The notes beneath the pieces were generated by a model. The model was given only the letters and a program-made list of their open reading frames with translations. It searched no databases and was not told the origin of the DNA. 64,000 nucleotides of DNA from Pseudochelatococcus lubricantis (GTDB lineage: Bacteria > Pseudomonadota > Alphaproteobacteria > Rhizobiales > Beijerinckiaceae): positions 124,001 to 188,000 of the forward strand of contig NZ_JAASQI010000004.1 of NCBI RefSeq assembly GCF_011762225.1, read 5' to 3'. A program made the position numbers and the translations under genes. This document shows, one piece after another, positions 20,383 to 29,974 of the stretch (within the stretch, counting starts at the first letter, position 1; each line of letters opens with the position of its first letter).

Positions 20383-20415
20383 CGCGCCGGGAAACGAATA
20401 TCGCTTCCCGGCGCG
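20383..20415. terminator. Hairpin between convergent maeB and the FliO-like gene
   Basis: Perfect 11-bp stem CGCGCCGGGAA (20383-20393) with TTCCCGGCGCG (20405-20415), loop of 11 bases, 12 bases after the maeB stop. There is no T run on the plus strand. On the minus strand TTGCTTT follows. A bidirectional but imperfect terminator is the likeliest role. Confidence 0.6.
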
Positions 20416-20504
20416 CTGATGGATGGACGGCAAGACGAAGCCCGATGACACTCCGGAACGGCCGTTCCCGCTACGGGCGACCAGCCCGGAAGGGGATCGG
20501 CGCG

Positions 20505-22016
20505 TTACTCGTCTTTCTTGGGCGGTGCGGTGGGCGCGCGCCCGAGGAGGCGGGCAAACTCGGCCTCGATATTTTCCAGCGACGACAGGTCGACCGACGA
20601 TCCGCCCGGCGCGGACGACCACGGCGGCGGCGCGGCAGGGGCAGGAGTGGGAGCGGGTGGCGGAGGCGCCGGCTGGGCAGCCGGCTGTGGCGCGGGCGCC
20701 TCCGGTTTCGGCTCGGAGGGCGGAGGCGGAGGCGGAACCGGCGGTGCGGCCGGCTCGGGCCGGGCGATCTCCACCGGGGGCACGGAGACGGCCGCCTTCA
20801 GCGCCTCGCTTCTTTCCACCGGCGGCGGCGGAGCAGGTGGCGGCGGAGCAGGTGGCGGCGGAGCAGGTGGCGGCGGAGCAGGTGGCGTGATCGTCACGGT
20901 GGGCTGCGGCGGGCGGGGAGCGCGTGGCGGCGCGCCGAACGATCCAAGTCCGGGCGGGATGCCGAGGGAGGCGATCGGCGGGGGCGGAGGCGGCGGTGTC
21001 TCCGCCTTGGGGCGCGGCTCGAACGGAAACAGCGGAACATTCGAAACGGGCGGCTGGGGAGCAGGCGGCTGCGGGGCCGGAGCAGGCTCGCTCTTCGGCA
21101 CGGTCACGGAAGGCGGCGCGGAAGTCTCCTCGCGGACGGCCTGCGCCTTGACCTCGTTGCCAGTGTCGGCGTCCCGCTCCGTGGCTCCGGCATCGATGTC
21201 GACGCCAGCGGCGGGAGACGGGCGAACGGCCGAGAACGGCCGCTTGAGTGCTTCCTCAAGCTGGCGGGCCACGGCGCTGAAATGGCCGAGCGCCTTCTTG
21301 CCGACCGTTTCGGAAATTGACCGGATCGTCGTCTCGCCTTCCTCGGGCACCGGCGAGGTGGGCGGCAGGATACCGGCGGGCGGGAGGATACCGGCGACGC
21401 CTTCCTCCGCCGCGACGGCCGGCGGCCGTCCCTCGGCATCCCTCGCCGGCGGGGGCGGAACCGGCGGCGGCAGGGGTGTCGTCACCGGCCGCGGCGCGGT
21501 CACGTTGCGGACGGGCGCGGGCGCCTCCGGAAGGGGCCGCTCCGGCGGCGGGAAAACCGGAAGATCAAGCGCGGCGGTGCCCTCGCCGGACACCGGGCCG
21601 TGCCCCAGCTCCGGTTCGCCGGTACGGACGGGACGGTCGGCGGCGAGCGGCGGTTGCGCCGCCGGATGGGGCTGCGGCTGCTGGGTCTGGGCGGGCGGTG
21701 GGCCCGGCACGCGATACTGGATGCGCCCGATTCCACTCTCGACGAGCAGGTCGTTGGGGCCGCCGATGAGAACGAGATGCTCGATATTGTCGCGCCGGAG
21801 CAACAGGAGCTGCCTTTGCGCATCGATATCCACAACATCCACGACGCCGAGCCGCTGCTGGCGATGGCGGACGCCGCTGCTGCCGAGGCTTAACCGGGAC
21901 CTTCCGCCAGTGATTCGGCGCAGTACCGCAGCGAACACCGCGATGACGCCAAGAATGATCACAAAGGCAAGCAGATATTGAATCGCTGCCGGCGTATTGC
22001 TTCCGAATATCTGCAC
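20505..22016 (-). CDS. FliO-like membrane protein with a long proline-rich tail
   Basis: The N-terminal 100 residues match rhizobial FliO-type proteins: one membrane segment (about 12-34, IQYLLAFVIILGVIAVFAAVL), then a short cytoplasmic domain with the core RRDNIEHLVLIGGPNDLLVE. FliO helps assemble the FliPQR flagellar export gate. The remaining 400 residues are mostly Pro, Ala and acidic repeats, with a short charged end (LENIEAEFARLLGRAP). That tail is far longer than in FliO (about 100-150 residues). I chose the GTG at 22016, preceded by GGGGGAG at good spacing; a GTG at 22094 is in frame but has no usable ribosome binding site. It diverges from cckA across a CtrA box. No other flagellar gene is in the window, so the name is by domain only. 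Confidence 0.72.
   Translation of the reverse strand: MQIFGSNTPAAIQYLLAFVIILGVIAVFAAVLRRITGGRSRLSLGSSGVRHRQQRLGVVDVVDIDAQRQLLLLRRDNIEHLVLIGGPNDLLVESGIGRIQYRVPGPPPAQTQQPQPHPAAQPPLAADRPVRTGEPELGHGPVSGEGTAALDLPVFPPPERPLPEAPAPVRNVTAPRPVTTPLPPPVPPPPARDAEGRPPAVAAEEGVAGILPPAGILPPTSPVPEEGETTIRSISETVGKKALGHFSAVARQLEEALKRPFSAVRPSPAAGVDIDAGATERDADTGNEVKAQAVREETSAPPSVTVPKSEPAPAPQPPAPQPPVSNVPLFPFEPRPKAETPPPPPPPIASLGIPPGLGSFGAPPRAPRPPQPTVTITPPAPPPPAPPPPAPPPPAPPPPVERSEALKAAVSVPPVEIARPEPAAPPVPPPPPPSEPKPEAPAPQPAAQPAPPPPAPTPAPAAPPPWSSAPGGSSVDLSSLENIEAEFARLLGRAPTAPPKKDE
20824..20883 (-). repeat. 15-bp tandem repeat coding PAPPP
   Basis: Four identical copies of GGCGGCGGAGCAGGT (plus strand) inside the FliO-like gene, encoding a (Pro-Ala-Pro-Pro-Pro)4 run. 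The perfect identity of the units suggests recent slippage, so copy number may vary between strains without breaking the frame. Confidence 0.85.
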
Positions 22017-22100
22017 GCTCGCGTCTCCCCCGCCTCGGAACCACCGGATCTCCGGCAATAAATACGTCAAGCTGAACCATAACGGATTCGGCACCCTCGG

Positions 22101-22116
22101 TTAAATCGCATTTAAC
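22101..22116. promoter_or_regulatory. CtrA binding site in the cckA / FliO-like divergent region
   Basis: TTAA-ATCGCAT-TTAAC is an exact match to the full CtrA box TTAA-N7-TTAAC. It lies 85 bases before the FliO-like start (22016) and 245 bases before the cckA start (22361). The rest of the 344-base gap (22017-22360) holds no gene; its cckA side is a long leader with no clear promoter consensus. CtrA is the response regulator phosphorylated through CckA, so the site would close a feedback loop. Confidence 0.65.
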
Positions 22117-22360
22117 GCTTGAGATGCAAATCCTTCATTATCCACTTGCTATTTATCATGGAGCTGCGGGATTCGGGCAACAGGAAGCTCACAGCCTGGA
22201 ACAACGGCCGCAAGCGTGCCGGAAGGGCCATTTGAAGCGCGCGTTCGTGCCTGATACGAGCATTGTGTTGTATGGTGGCAGCGGATTTTTAACGGCGGCC
22301 CGGCACACAGGTGGCGGGAGCCGGGTATTCGGAAACATGCGGCAAGGGAATATCCGCAGC

Positions 22361-24958
22361 ATGAGTGAAGCGCGCGTGGACAACTCGATCGACCGTTCCG
22401 AAGGGCGGGCGTGGCACGCGGGCGTCTTCGTCCTGCTGGGCGCGGCGCTCGTCGGCGCCGCGGGCTGGGTGTTCTACAGCGGACAGGGCCTGAGCGAGCC
22501 TGCGGTCCTCGTCATCCTCGCCGCCTTCGCCGTGCTGGGCGTGGCGCTCGCCTTCGCGCTGGCGCTCGGCATCCTGCAGCCGGCCGGCCGCGCGCGCAAC
22601 GACCTCACGAAGACGTTGGCCGATTCCGCCTCCGAGGCGCTGCTCGTGGTCGAGGGCGATGGCCATGTCGTCTATGCCAACGAGGCCTATCTCGCCCTCG
22701 CGGACCGCCTGAAGGGCGACGACCTGCCCGGCCCCCACACGATCGAGCGCCTGTTCAACGGCGCCGCCGACATCGCGGAGGCGATCTACCGCCTGGCGCA
22801 GGCGGCGCGCGAGGGGCGCGCGACGTGCGAGGAAATCCGACTGGTGCAGAAGCCTGCGCGCCCCACCGTGCAGCAACACCGGGCCGCGCAGCCGGACGCG
22901 CTGTGGTTCAAGGTCGGCGTGCGCTCCCTGCCGCGGGCGGGCGGGCGCCGGGCCACGCTGTGGAGCGTCGCCGACATCACGCGCGACCGCGAGCGGCAGG
23001 AGTCCGTGTTCCGCGAACTCCAGCACGCCATCGACTATCTCGACCACGCGCCCGCGGGCTTCCTCTCGCTGACGGCGCAGGGCGACATCGTCTACATGAA
23101 CGCGACGCTCGCCCGCTGGCTCGACCACGATCTCGCCAAGGTCGGCTCCGGCGGGCTGACGCTGTCCGAGGTGGTGCCGCCCAACGCGGCCGCACTCATC
23201 GGCTCCGTCGCGGGCGCCGCCGGCGAGGAGCGCACGGAGACGCTGGATGTCGACCTGCGCAAGCGGAACGGCCAGAGCCTGCCGGTGCGCCTCTTCCATC
23301 GCATCGCCTTCGATGCGGAAGGGCGGCCGACGCCCTCGCGCACGCTGGTGCTCAACAGGTCTCCCGGTGAGGACGTCGCCGAGGGCCAGCGGGCGGCGGA
23401 GGTGCGCTTCGCCCGCTTCTTCAACAACACACCGGTCGCCATCGCCACCGTCGACCGGCAGGGCCTGATCCTGCGCTCCAATGCCCCCTTCGCCCGCCTG
23501 TTCGGCGGCGGCAAGGCCGCGGCCTCGCTGACGGACGGCGGCCCGCGCCGCACCATCCTCGGCGTCGTCGCCCCGCGCGACCGTGAAGGCCTGGCGCGCG
23601 CCGTGCATCAGGCCGCCGAGGGGCTCGGCGACATCCCCCATCTCGATGTCGTCATCGCCGGGCAGGCATCCGCGCAGGCCCAGGCGAGCGGCCAGACGGA
23701 GCGCTCGGCGCGCTTTTACTTCAGCGGCATCGATGACGGCGAACTCGACGGCGAGGCGGCCATCGTCTACGCGCTCGACACCACGGAGCAGCGGGCGCTG
23801 GAGGCACAGTTCGCGCAGGCGCAGAAGATGCAGGCCGTCGGCCAGCTCGCCGGCGGTGTGGCGCACGATTTCAACAACGTACTGCAGGCCATCATCGGCT
23901 ATTCGGACCTGCTGCTGTCCAATCACCGGCCGACAGACCCGTCCTTCCAGGACATCATGCAGATCAAGCAGAACGCCAACCGCGCCGCCGCCCTCGTACG
24001 GCAGCTGCTGGCGTTCTCGCGCCGCCAGACACTGCGGCCGAAGGTGATCCAGCTCGGCGACGAACTCGCGGAACTGTCCATGCTGCTGCGCCGGCTGCTG
24101 GGCGAGCGGGTGGAACTCGACCTGCGCCACGGCAACGGCCTGTGGGAGGTGAAGGCGGACGCCAACCAGTTCCAGCAGGTCGTCATCAACCTGGCCGTCA
24201 ACGCCCGCGACGCCATGGCGGACGGTGGCAAGCTCACCATCGCCACCGCCAACGTCGGCGCGGAGGATGTCGCCAGCTATGGCCACAGCGAGGCCTCGCT
24301 GCCGCGCGCCGACTATGCGCTGATCGAGGTTTCGGACACGGGCACCGGCATCCCGCCCGAGGTGCTCGACAAGATCTTCGAGCCCTTCTTCACCACCAAG
24401 GAAGTCGGCAAGGGCACCGGGCTCGGCCTGTCGATGGTCTATGGCATCGTGCAGCAGAGCGGCGGCTTCATCTTCTGCGACAGCGTGGTGGGCGAAGGCA
24501 CCACCTTCCGCATCTTCCTGCCCCGCCACGTCGCCACCGAAACGCCGCTGCCAGCCGCGAAGGAGAAGCAGTCCGAGTCGGTGGACGTCACCGGGCGCGG
24601 CACAGTGCTGCTGGTGGAGGACGAGGAAGCCGTGCGCAAGTTCGCCTCACGCGCCCTCGCCACCCGCGGCTACACCGTGCTGGAGGCGACATCCGGCACG
24701 GACGCGCTCGCCATCGTCGACAAGCTGGACGCGCCCGTCGACCTCGTGGTGTCGGATGTGATGATGCCTGAAATGGACGGCCCGACGCTGCTCGTGCAAT
24801 TGCGCCGCCGCTTCCCCGGCCTCAAGGTGATCTTCGTCTCCGGCTATGCCGAGGACGCCTTCGAGAAGAACCTGCCGGAAGGCGAGAACTTCACCTTCCT
24901 GCCCAAACCCTTCGGGCTGAAGGAGCTGGGCGAGGCGGTGAAGAAGGCGCTGGGGTGA
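22361..24958 (+). CDS. cckA: Cell-cycle hybrid histidine kinase CckA
   Basis: Membrane kinase/phosphatase that, through ChpT, controls phosphorylation of CtrA and CpdR. With the ATG at 22361 (AAGGGA 12 bases upstream) it has 865 residues; an in-frame ATG at 22337 is an alternative. Order: two membrane segments (about 19-39 and 48-70), two or three PAS-like regions (about 85-480), HisKA with His502 in [21 protein letters not shown], HATPase with [20 protein letters not shown] and [11 protein letters not shown], and a receiver domain (about 748-865) with phospho-acceptor Asp799 in [13 protein letters not shown]. The [11 protein letters not shown]-box is characteristic of CckA. It is followed by a repeat palindrome. 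Confidence 0.92.
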   Translation: MSEARVDNSIDRSEGRAWHAGVFVLLGAALVGAAGWVFYSGQGLSEPAVLVILAAFAVLGVALAFALALGILQPAGRARNDLTKTLADSASEALLVVEGDGHVVYANEAYLALADRLKGDDLPGPHTIERLFNGAADIAEAIYRLAQAAREGRATCEEIRLVQKPARPTVQQHRAAQPDALWFKVGVRSLPRAGGRRATLWSVADITRDRERQESVFRELQHAIDYLDHAPAGFLSLTAQGDIVYMNATLARWLDHDLAKVGSGGLTLSEVVPPNAAALIGSVAGAAGEERTETLDVDLRKRNGQSLPVRLFHRIAFDAEGRPTPSRTLVLNRSPGEDVAEGQRAAEVRFARFFNNTPVAIATVDRQGLILRSNAPFARLFGGGKAAASLTDGGPRRTILGVVAPRDREGLARAVHQAAEGLGDIPHLDVVIAGQASAQAQASGQTERSARFYFSGIDDGELDGEAAIVYALDTTEQRALEAQFAQAQKMQAVGQLAGGVAHDFNNVLQAIIGYSDLLLSNHRPTDPSFQDIMQIKQNANRAAALVRQLLAFSRRQTLRPKVIQLGDELAELSMLLRRLLGERVELDLRHGNGLWEVKADANQFQQVVINLAVNARDAMADGGKLTIATANVGAEDVASYGHSEASLPRADYALIEVSDTGTGIPPEVLDKIFEPFFTTKEVGKGTGLGLSMVYGIVQQSGGFIFCDSVVGEGTTFRIFLPRHVATETPLPAAKEKQSESVDVTGRGTVLLVEDEEAVRKFASRALATRGYTVLEATSGTDALAIVDKLDAPVDLVVSDVMMPEMDGPTLLVQLRRRFPGLKVIFVSGYAEDAFEKNLPEGENFTFLPKPFGLKELGEAVKKALG

Positions 24959-24980
24959 GGGCTGGACGCAAGCTGCCTAT

Positions 24981-25023
24981 AGCGTTTTCAAGCAAACCGG
25001 TATCCAGTTTGCTTGAAAACGCT
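24981..25023. repeat. Intergenic palindromic repeat (GCGTTTTCAAGC family)
   Basis: Perfect 17-bp arms, AGCGTTTTCAAGCAAAC (24981-24997) and its complement (25007-25023), with a 9-base loop CGGTATCCA. It lies between the convergent cckA and RecD-like genes. A degenerate copy is at 54388-54435. Similar elements are frequent between rhizobial genes. It might also act as a bidirectional terminator. Confidence 0.85.
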
Positions 25024-25075
25024 TTAAATCTGTGTTGGTGAACCCGGTTCGGCACCACCCTGTCTTCAATTCCCG

Positions 25076-26170
25076 TCACGCCACCACCGTCAGCCGCTCC
25101 GCCGCGCGGGTGATGCCGGTGTAGAGCCAGCGAGCGCGGTGTTCGCGGAAGGCGCGCGATTCATCGAACAACACCACCTCGTCCCATTGCGAGCCCTGCG
25201 CCTTGTGCACGGTGAGCGCGTAGCCGTAGGTGAACTCGTCCGTGTCGCGGCGGGCGGAGAAGGGAATGTCCTCCTCGGCGCCGGTGAAGAATTCGGTGAG
25301 AACGGAAACGTCGGTGCCACGCCGGGCGCTCTCGTCCTCGGGCGTGACCTCCATCTTGATGAGGCCCTTCGCCTCGCCGTGCAGCGCCTTGATCGACCAC
25401 GTGCTGCCGTTGAAGAGGCCCTTCGTCTTGTTGTTGCGCAGGCAGACGAGCTTCTCCCCCGCGGCCGGCAACGCATCGCGATAGCCGAGCAGCGCGCGGA
25501 TGCGGCCGTTGTAGAGGCGGCGCGTGCGGTTCATGCCCACGAGCACCTGATCGGCGCGCATCACCTGATCGGCGTCGATCTCCCGCCGCGTGATGACGCG
25601 CGTGCCCTCCTCCATGATGCGCGGCAGCTCGCCGCCCTCGCGCACCGCCATGGAGAGGCGGATGATGGGGTTGTCGCGCGCCTGCCGGTGCACCTCGGTG
25701 AGCATCGCGTCCGGCTCGGCCTCGGTGAAGAAGCCGCCGCCGCGCACCGGCGGGAGCTGCGCCGGGTCGCCCAGCACCAGCACAGGCACCTGGAACGACA
25801 GCAGGTCGCGCCCCAGTTCCTCGTCCACCATCGAGCATTCGTCGATGATGATCAGCGCCGCCTTGCCGGCGTCGGACTGGCGGTTGAGGACGAAGGACGG
25901 CGCGTCCTCGTCCTCGCTGGTGCGCGAGCGGTAGATGAGGCTGTGGATCGTGGCCGCGCCCTCGCAGCCCTTGCTGCGCAGCACGGAGGCCGCCTTGCCC
26001 GTATAGGCGCCGAAGACGACATCGCCGTCGACCCCCTCCGCGATGTGGCGCGCCAGCGTCGTCTTGCCGGTGCCGGCGAAGCCGAACAGGCGGAAAACCT
26101 GCGGGTTGCCGGTTCTCAGCCAGCGCGCCACCGCGTTCAACGCCTCATCCTGCTGCCCGGACCAGTTCAT
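25076..26170 (-). CDS. RecD-like ATP-dependent DNA helicase
   Basis: A 364-residue superfamily 1B helicase core. It has Walker A GFAGTGKTTLARHI (near 30), Walker B IIIDECSMVDEEL (near 108), motif III LVLGDPAQLPPV, and the C-terminal UvrD_C_2 signature YALTVHKAQGSQWDEVVLF with the final YTGITRAAERL. Only the helicase part is present; the N-terminal extension of full RecD/RecD2 is missing, so this is the short stand-alone class. No recB or recC is nearby. The DNA substrate is unknown. It begins at the ATG at 26170 and is monocistronic. Confidence 0.88.
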   Translation of the reverse strand: MNWSGQQDEALNAVARWLRTGNPQVFRLFGFAGTGKTTLARHIAEGVDGDVVFGAYTGKAASVLRSKGCEGAATIHSLIYRSRTSEDEDAPSFVLNRQSDAGKAALIIIDECSMVDEELGRDLLSFQVPVLVLGDPAQLPPVRGGGFFTEAEPDAMLTEVHRQARDNPIIRLSMAVREGGELPRIMEEGTRVITRREIDADQVMRADQVLVGMNRTRRLYNGRIRALLGYRDALPAAGEKLVCLRNNKTKGLFNGSTWSIKALHGEAKGLIKMEVTPEDESARRGTDVSVLTEFFTGAEEDIPFSARRDTDEFTYGYALTVHKAQGSQWDEVVLFDESRAFREHRARWLYTGITRAAERLTVVA

Positions 26171-26244
26171 GCCTCTCTCGCCCGCCGTTAACGATCATGG
26201 TTTGTTCTAGCGAATTATGCAGGCAATTCAAGCCCCTCGACACA

Positions 26245-26270
26245 TAAAAAAGGCCGCGCGTGGCGCGGCC
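26245..26270 (-). terminator. Terminator after the GntP permease gene
   Basis: Stem GGCCGCGC (26252-26259) with GCGCGGCC (26263-26270), tight GTG loop, followed on the minus strand by TTTTTT. It ends the 26294-34209 gene run. Confidence 0.85.
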
Positions 26271-26293
26271 CCTGTATCACGCTCCGAAAGGGC

Positions 26294-27754
26294 TCAGAAC
26301 GAGCCGACCAGCGAACCGACGATGACGACGGCGACCAGCGCGATGATCGGCCCGACCATGGCCGCCATGACGATGTCGAAGTAGCTCTCCCGCGGCGTCG
26401 TGCCGACAACAGCCAGCAGCGTCACCACCGCACCGCTGTGCGGCAGGCTGTCGAGCGTGCCGGCGCCGATCACGGCCACGCGGTGCATGAGACCGGGATC
26501 GAGACCGATCTCTGCCGCAAGCGCCATGTAGGTCGGGCCGAGCGCGTCCAGCGCGATGGTCAGGCCGCCGGACGACGAGCCGGTGAGCGCGGCGAGGATG
26601 TTGGTGGAGATGGCGAGCGACACCAGCGGGCCGCCCTCGATGCTCAGCACCCAGTCCGTCACGGCCTTAAACGCCGGCAGCGCAGCCACCACCGCGCCGA
26701 AGCCGACGAGGCTCGCCACGTTGATGATCGGCAGCACGGAGGCATTGGCACCCGCGTCCAGCGTGGCGCGAATGCTCGGCAAGCGGGCGAAGTTGATCGC
26801 CACCAGCACGAGGATGGCCAAGAACAGGGCCACGATGACTGACCACACGCCGGCCACTGCCGACAGTGTCGTGTTGCCGAAGGCATCCGTCGCCAGATAT
26901 GAGACGTCGATGTTAGGCAGGACGACGAACGACATCAGCAGGTTGACGACGACGACCACCACAAGGGGCAACGCCGCGATATGGAATGGCGGCAACTTGC
27001 TCACCCTCCCGCCCTTGCCGATCTCCTCCGGGTCGAACTCCCGCGCGGTTGTGGCACGCTCGCGGATCACGTCATCCGCGGCCGCGGCTACGGCGACCTC
27101 CTCGCACACGCCTGCAAAGGCGTAACCCTCGCCGGCGAGCCGCGCCTTCGACTCCCTCAGCTTCAGCCACCACAGGCCGAAGCCGAGCATGATGGCCGAG
27201 GCCAGAATGCCGATGCCGGGTGCGGCGAAGGCGTTAGTGCCGAAGAATGGCATGGGGATGGCGTTCTGGATCGCCGGCGTGCCGGGCATTGCTGTCATGG
27301 TGAAGCTCGCCGCGCCGAGCATGATGGCCGCCGGCATCAGGCGGTGGGGAATGTTCGCCGCCTTGAACAGCGCGTGGCCCATGGGCGCGAGCACGAAGAA
27401 GGCGACGAACAGGCTGACGCCGCCGTAGGTGACGAAGGCGCCCGCCAGCACGATGGCGAGGATGGCGCGGCTCGTGCCCAGTTTCTCCGTCATGTAGTTG
27501 GCGATCGCCTCGACCGAGCCGCTCGCCTCCATCAGCTTGCCGAACACCGCGCCGAGCAGGAAGATCGGAAAGAATTGCGCCACGAAGCCGGCGGCGCTCC
27601 CCATGAATGTCTGCGTCCAGTGGGCGAGCAGCGGCTGGCCCGCCAGCAGCGCCGCGATCATCGCGCAAAGAGGCGCGAGAAGAAGGATGCTCCAGCCCCG
27701 ATAGGCGAGCCAGATCAGCAGGCCGAGGGCAATCAGGATACCGAGAATGCTCAT
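26294..27754 (-). CDS. GntP-family permease
   Basis: A 486-residue inner-membrane transporter with about 12-14 hydrophobic segments. The family features are seen in GGVSLFVAFFVLAPMG, SFTMTAMPGTPAIQNAIP and SSSGGLTIALDALGP. GntP members import gluconate and related sugar acids or D-3-hydroxybutyrate with protons. The neighbour on the same strand (119 bases upstream) is a patatin with a DUF3734-type tail, a family often found near 3-hydroxybutyrate metabolism genes in alphaproteobacteria. Hydroxybutyrate is therefore a reasonable guess for the substrate, but only that. Confidence 0.85.
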   Translation of the reverse strand: MSILGILIALGLLIWLAYRGWSILLLAPLCAMIAALLAGQPLLAHWTQTFMGSAAGFVAQFFPIFLLGAVFGKLMEASGSVEAIANYMTEKLGTSRAILAIVLAGAFVTYGGVSLFVAFFVLAPMGHALFKAANIPHRLMPAAIMLGAASFTMTAMPGTPAIQNAIPMPFFGTNAFAAPGIGILASAIMLGFGLWWLKLRESKARLAGEGYAFAGVCEEVAVAAAADDVIRERATTAREFDPEEIGKGGRVSKLPPFHIAALPLVVVVVVNLLMSFVVLPNIDVSYLATDAFGNTTLSAVAGVWSVIVALFLAILVLVAINFARLPSIRATLDAGANASVLPIINVASLVGFGAVVAALPAFKAVTDWVLSIEGGPLVSLAISTNILAALTGSSSGGLTIALDALGPTYMALAAEIGLDPGLMHRVAVIGAGTLDSLPHSGAVVTLLAVVGTTPRESYFDIVMAAMVGPIIALVAVVIVGSLVGSF

Positions 27755-27873
27755 TGTCTGCTCCTATCGCGCATTCAGAATGAGCGGAAATTGCTTTCCG
27801 CCCCGAAGGCGCGTCGTATTGTAGACTGGCGCGAATTGAGCGATTCGGCGAAGCGCGGGAGCGCCCCCGATGC

Positions 27874-28953
27874 TCAGACCTGTTCGAGGAGGTTGTCGAG
27901 CAGCCCGTCGAGGTCGTAGGTGGACCGCACCCCGATATCCTGCCGGTGATCGCGCAGGAAAACGTCCGCCTGCACGTTGCCCTCCTCGCGCAGCAGCGTC
28001 AGGAACTCCCATTCCGCGTTGAGCTTCGAGGAGGCACCGAGCTTGACCATTAGCGGCGTGACGATGCGGTGGATACGCATGTCGGCCCAGGCCTCGACCC
28101 AGGTCACGTGTTCGAGCTCGCCCTCGTCGCGGAGCAGCCGCTGGAACATGGCGATGCCGCGCAGTTCCTTCTTCAGGCTCGCGTTGAAGGCGATTTCGTT
28201 GAGGCGGTTGAGGATGTCGCGCGCGCTCTTCGGCACGCCCGGGCGCTCGATGGGGTTGATCTGCACGAGGATGGTGTCGCGGGCGTCGCTCTCGCGCACG
28301 ATCGGCGTCAGCAGCGGATTGCCGGAGAAGCCGCCGTCCCAGTAGGCGTCGCCGTCGATTTCCACCGCCTGATGCACCAGCGGCAGGCAGGCGGAGGCCA
28401 GCAGGACGTCGGACGAGAGTTCGTGATTGCGGAAAACCCGCGGCAGGCCCGTGCGCACGTTCGTGGTGTTGATGAAGAGCTTGATCGGCGACTGGCGCAG
28501 CCGCTCGAAGTCGATGCTCTCCTCCAGAATGTCCCGCAGCGGGTTGACGTTGGTGGGGTTGAGATCGTAGGGCGAGAACAGCCGGCTGGCGAGGTCGTAG
28601 AAGACATAGCCCGGCGAGTTGTCGAGCGTCCAGTTGCCCAGCAGTATGTCGATGGGCGCGCGCTGCAGCGGGCTGAAACGGGCAGCCTCGCTCACCTTGC
28701 GCCAGAACTGTTCGAGCGCCGCCTTCGCACCCTCCCGGCCGTTGAGCGTGTAGCCGTAGGCGAGGACGGCGGCGTTCATGGCGCCCGCCGACGTTCCGGT
28801 GACGCTTTCGATCTTCAACGTTTCATCGTCGAGAAAGCGCTCCGCCACACCCCACGTGAAGGCGCCGTGCGAACCGCCCCCCTGAAAGGCGAGGTCGATG
28901 AGGAGAGGATCGTCGTGCGTGCCCCGGTGGGCCCCGGATACAGCGGAGTTCAT
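27874..28953 (-). CDS. Patatin-like phospholipase (DUF3734 type)
   Basis: A 359-residue Ser-Asp hydrolase acting on acyl lipids, cytoplasmic or membrane-associated. The oxyanion loop GGGSHG lies near residue 26, the nucleophile elbow GTSAG near 54 and the catalytic Asp in DGGFSGN near 207. The C-terminal 100 residues (EHVTWVEAWADMRIHRIV, EWEFLTLLREEG) match the extra domain of the alphaproteobacterial branch. Its ATG overlaps the stop of the AI-2E family gene (28950-28953), so translation is coupled. The lipid substrate is unknown; a link to polyhydroxybutyrate or membrane turnover is inferred from family context. Confidence 0.9.
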   Translation of the reverse strand: MNSAVSGAHRGTHDDPLLIDLAFQGGGSHGAFTWGVAERFLDDETLKIESVTGTSAGAMNAAVLAYGYTLNGREGAKAALEQFWRKVSEAARFSPLQRAPIDILLGNWTLDNSPGYVFYDLASRLFSPYDLNPTNVNPLRDILEESIDFERLRQSPIKLFINTTNVRTGLPRVFRNHELSSDVLLASACLPLVHQAVEIDGDAYWDGGFSGNPLLTPIVRESDARDTILVQINPIERPGVPKSARDILNRLNEIAFNASLKKELRGIAMFQRLLRDEGELEHVTWVEAWADMRIHRIVTPLMVKLGASSKLNAEWEFLTLLREEGNVQADVFLRDHRQDIGVRSTYDLDGLLDNLLEQV

Positions 28954-29963
28954 ACTTCATCCTTCCCTGAAAGAAGATCCGCGACCCAGCGGCTTGTCTG
29001 GTACTGGTCGCAGAGGCTGACGATGGCGATCAGCACCGGCACGCCGATGAAGGCGCCGGGGATGCCCCAAAGAAAACTGAAGAAAAACACGGCGAACAGC
29101 ACCATGAATGGCGACACTGCCAGTGCGTTGCCCGCGACGCGGGGTTCAAGATAGCTGCCGATCAGAAACTGGATGACGTTCATGCCCGCGAACACGGCTA
29201 CCGCCATCTCCCAGCTTTCGAACTGCACGACGGCGAACAGCGTCGGCAGCACGGTGGCGATGAGCGGCCCGATGAACGGGATGTAGTTCAGCGAAAAGCC
29301 GATCACGCCCCACGCTACAGCCAGTTCCAGCCCCGCCACGGTGGCGAACGCCCACAGCACCACACCGGTCATGACGCTCATCAGCGTGCGTACCGCCATG
29401 TAGCGGCGGAATTTTTCGGCGATCTCCGTGCAGACATTGCGCAGCCGCACGCCCCAGTCCCCCGCGAGCGTGAGCTTGCGCGCGACCACGTCCACCTCCA
29501 GCAGGCCGAGCAGCACGAAGATGAAGGTGACGACCGAAAAGCCCGCGAGGCTGTTGGCCCAGGCGACGAAGCTCTGGAACAGGCGCACGAGCCAGTTGAC
29601 GTCGAAGCGGTCCGAGAACATCCCGGCCAGCGCGATGCCGTGGCTTTCCAGCCATTCGGCCTTCTGCAGGTAGAGTTCCTGAAAGCGCGCGGCGTTGCCG
29701 ATCATCCACTGGCCGGCGCGCGAGAAGCCCCACACCGCCATCGTCAGCAACGCGCCGATGACCACGATGGTGAGCACCAGCGTCACCGCCAGCGCCAGCA
29801 GTTGCGGAACGCGCTCCTGCAGGCTCTTCTGCAGCGGCCACACAACGGCGATGATGAATACCGCGAAGAAGATCGGCGCGAAGATGGAGCTTGCCACCGC
29901 CAGCCCCGTCAGCGAGAGGATGACGGCGCACACGCCGATCAGAAAGCCCGTGCCCCGTCCCAT
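28950..29963 (-). CDS. AI-2E family transporter
   Basis: A 337-residue membrane protein with about eight segments in the TqsA/PerM arrangement: an N-terminal pair, a long soluble helical stretch (about 90-150), and the C-terminal signature LNYIPFIGPLIATVLPTL followed by PRVAGNALAVSPFMV. Despite the family name, most members are not autoinducer exporters; some are Na+/H+ antiporters or of unknown function. It lies 11 bases after the RND pump gene and overlaps the patatin gene, so it is part of the pump operon. Confidence 0.9.
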   Translation of the reverse strand: MGRGTGFLIGVCAVILSLTGLAVASSIFAPIFFAVFIIAVVWPLQKSLQERVPQLLALAVTLVLTIVVIGALLTMAVWGFSRAGQWMIGNAARFQELYLQKAEWLESHGIALAGMFSDRFDVNWLVRLFQSFVAWANSLAGFSVVTFIFVLLGLLEVDVVARKLTLAGDWGVRLRNVCTEIAEKFRRYMAVRTLMSVMTGVVLWAFATVAGLELAVAWGVIGFSLNYIPFIGPLIATVLPTLFAVVQFESWEMAVAVFAGMNVIQFLIGSYLEPRVAGNALAVSPFMVLFAVFFFSFLWGIPGAFIGVPVLIAIVSLCDQYQTSRWVADLLSGKDEV

Positions 29964-29974
29964 GACCGTTTCCC

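Noticed and set aside
22289-24529. A 746-codon open frame on the minus strand opposite cckA
   Set aside because: Shadow of cckA; no recognisable domain or start signal.
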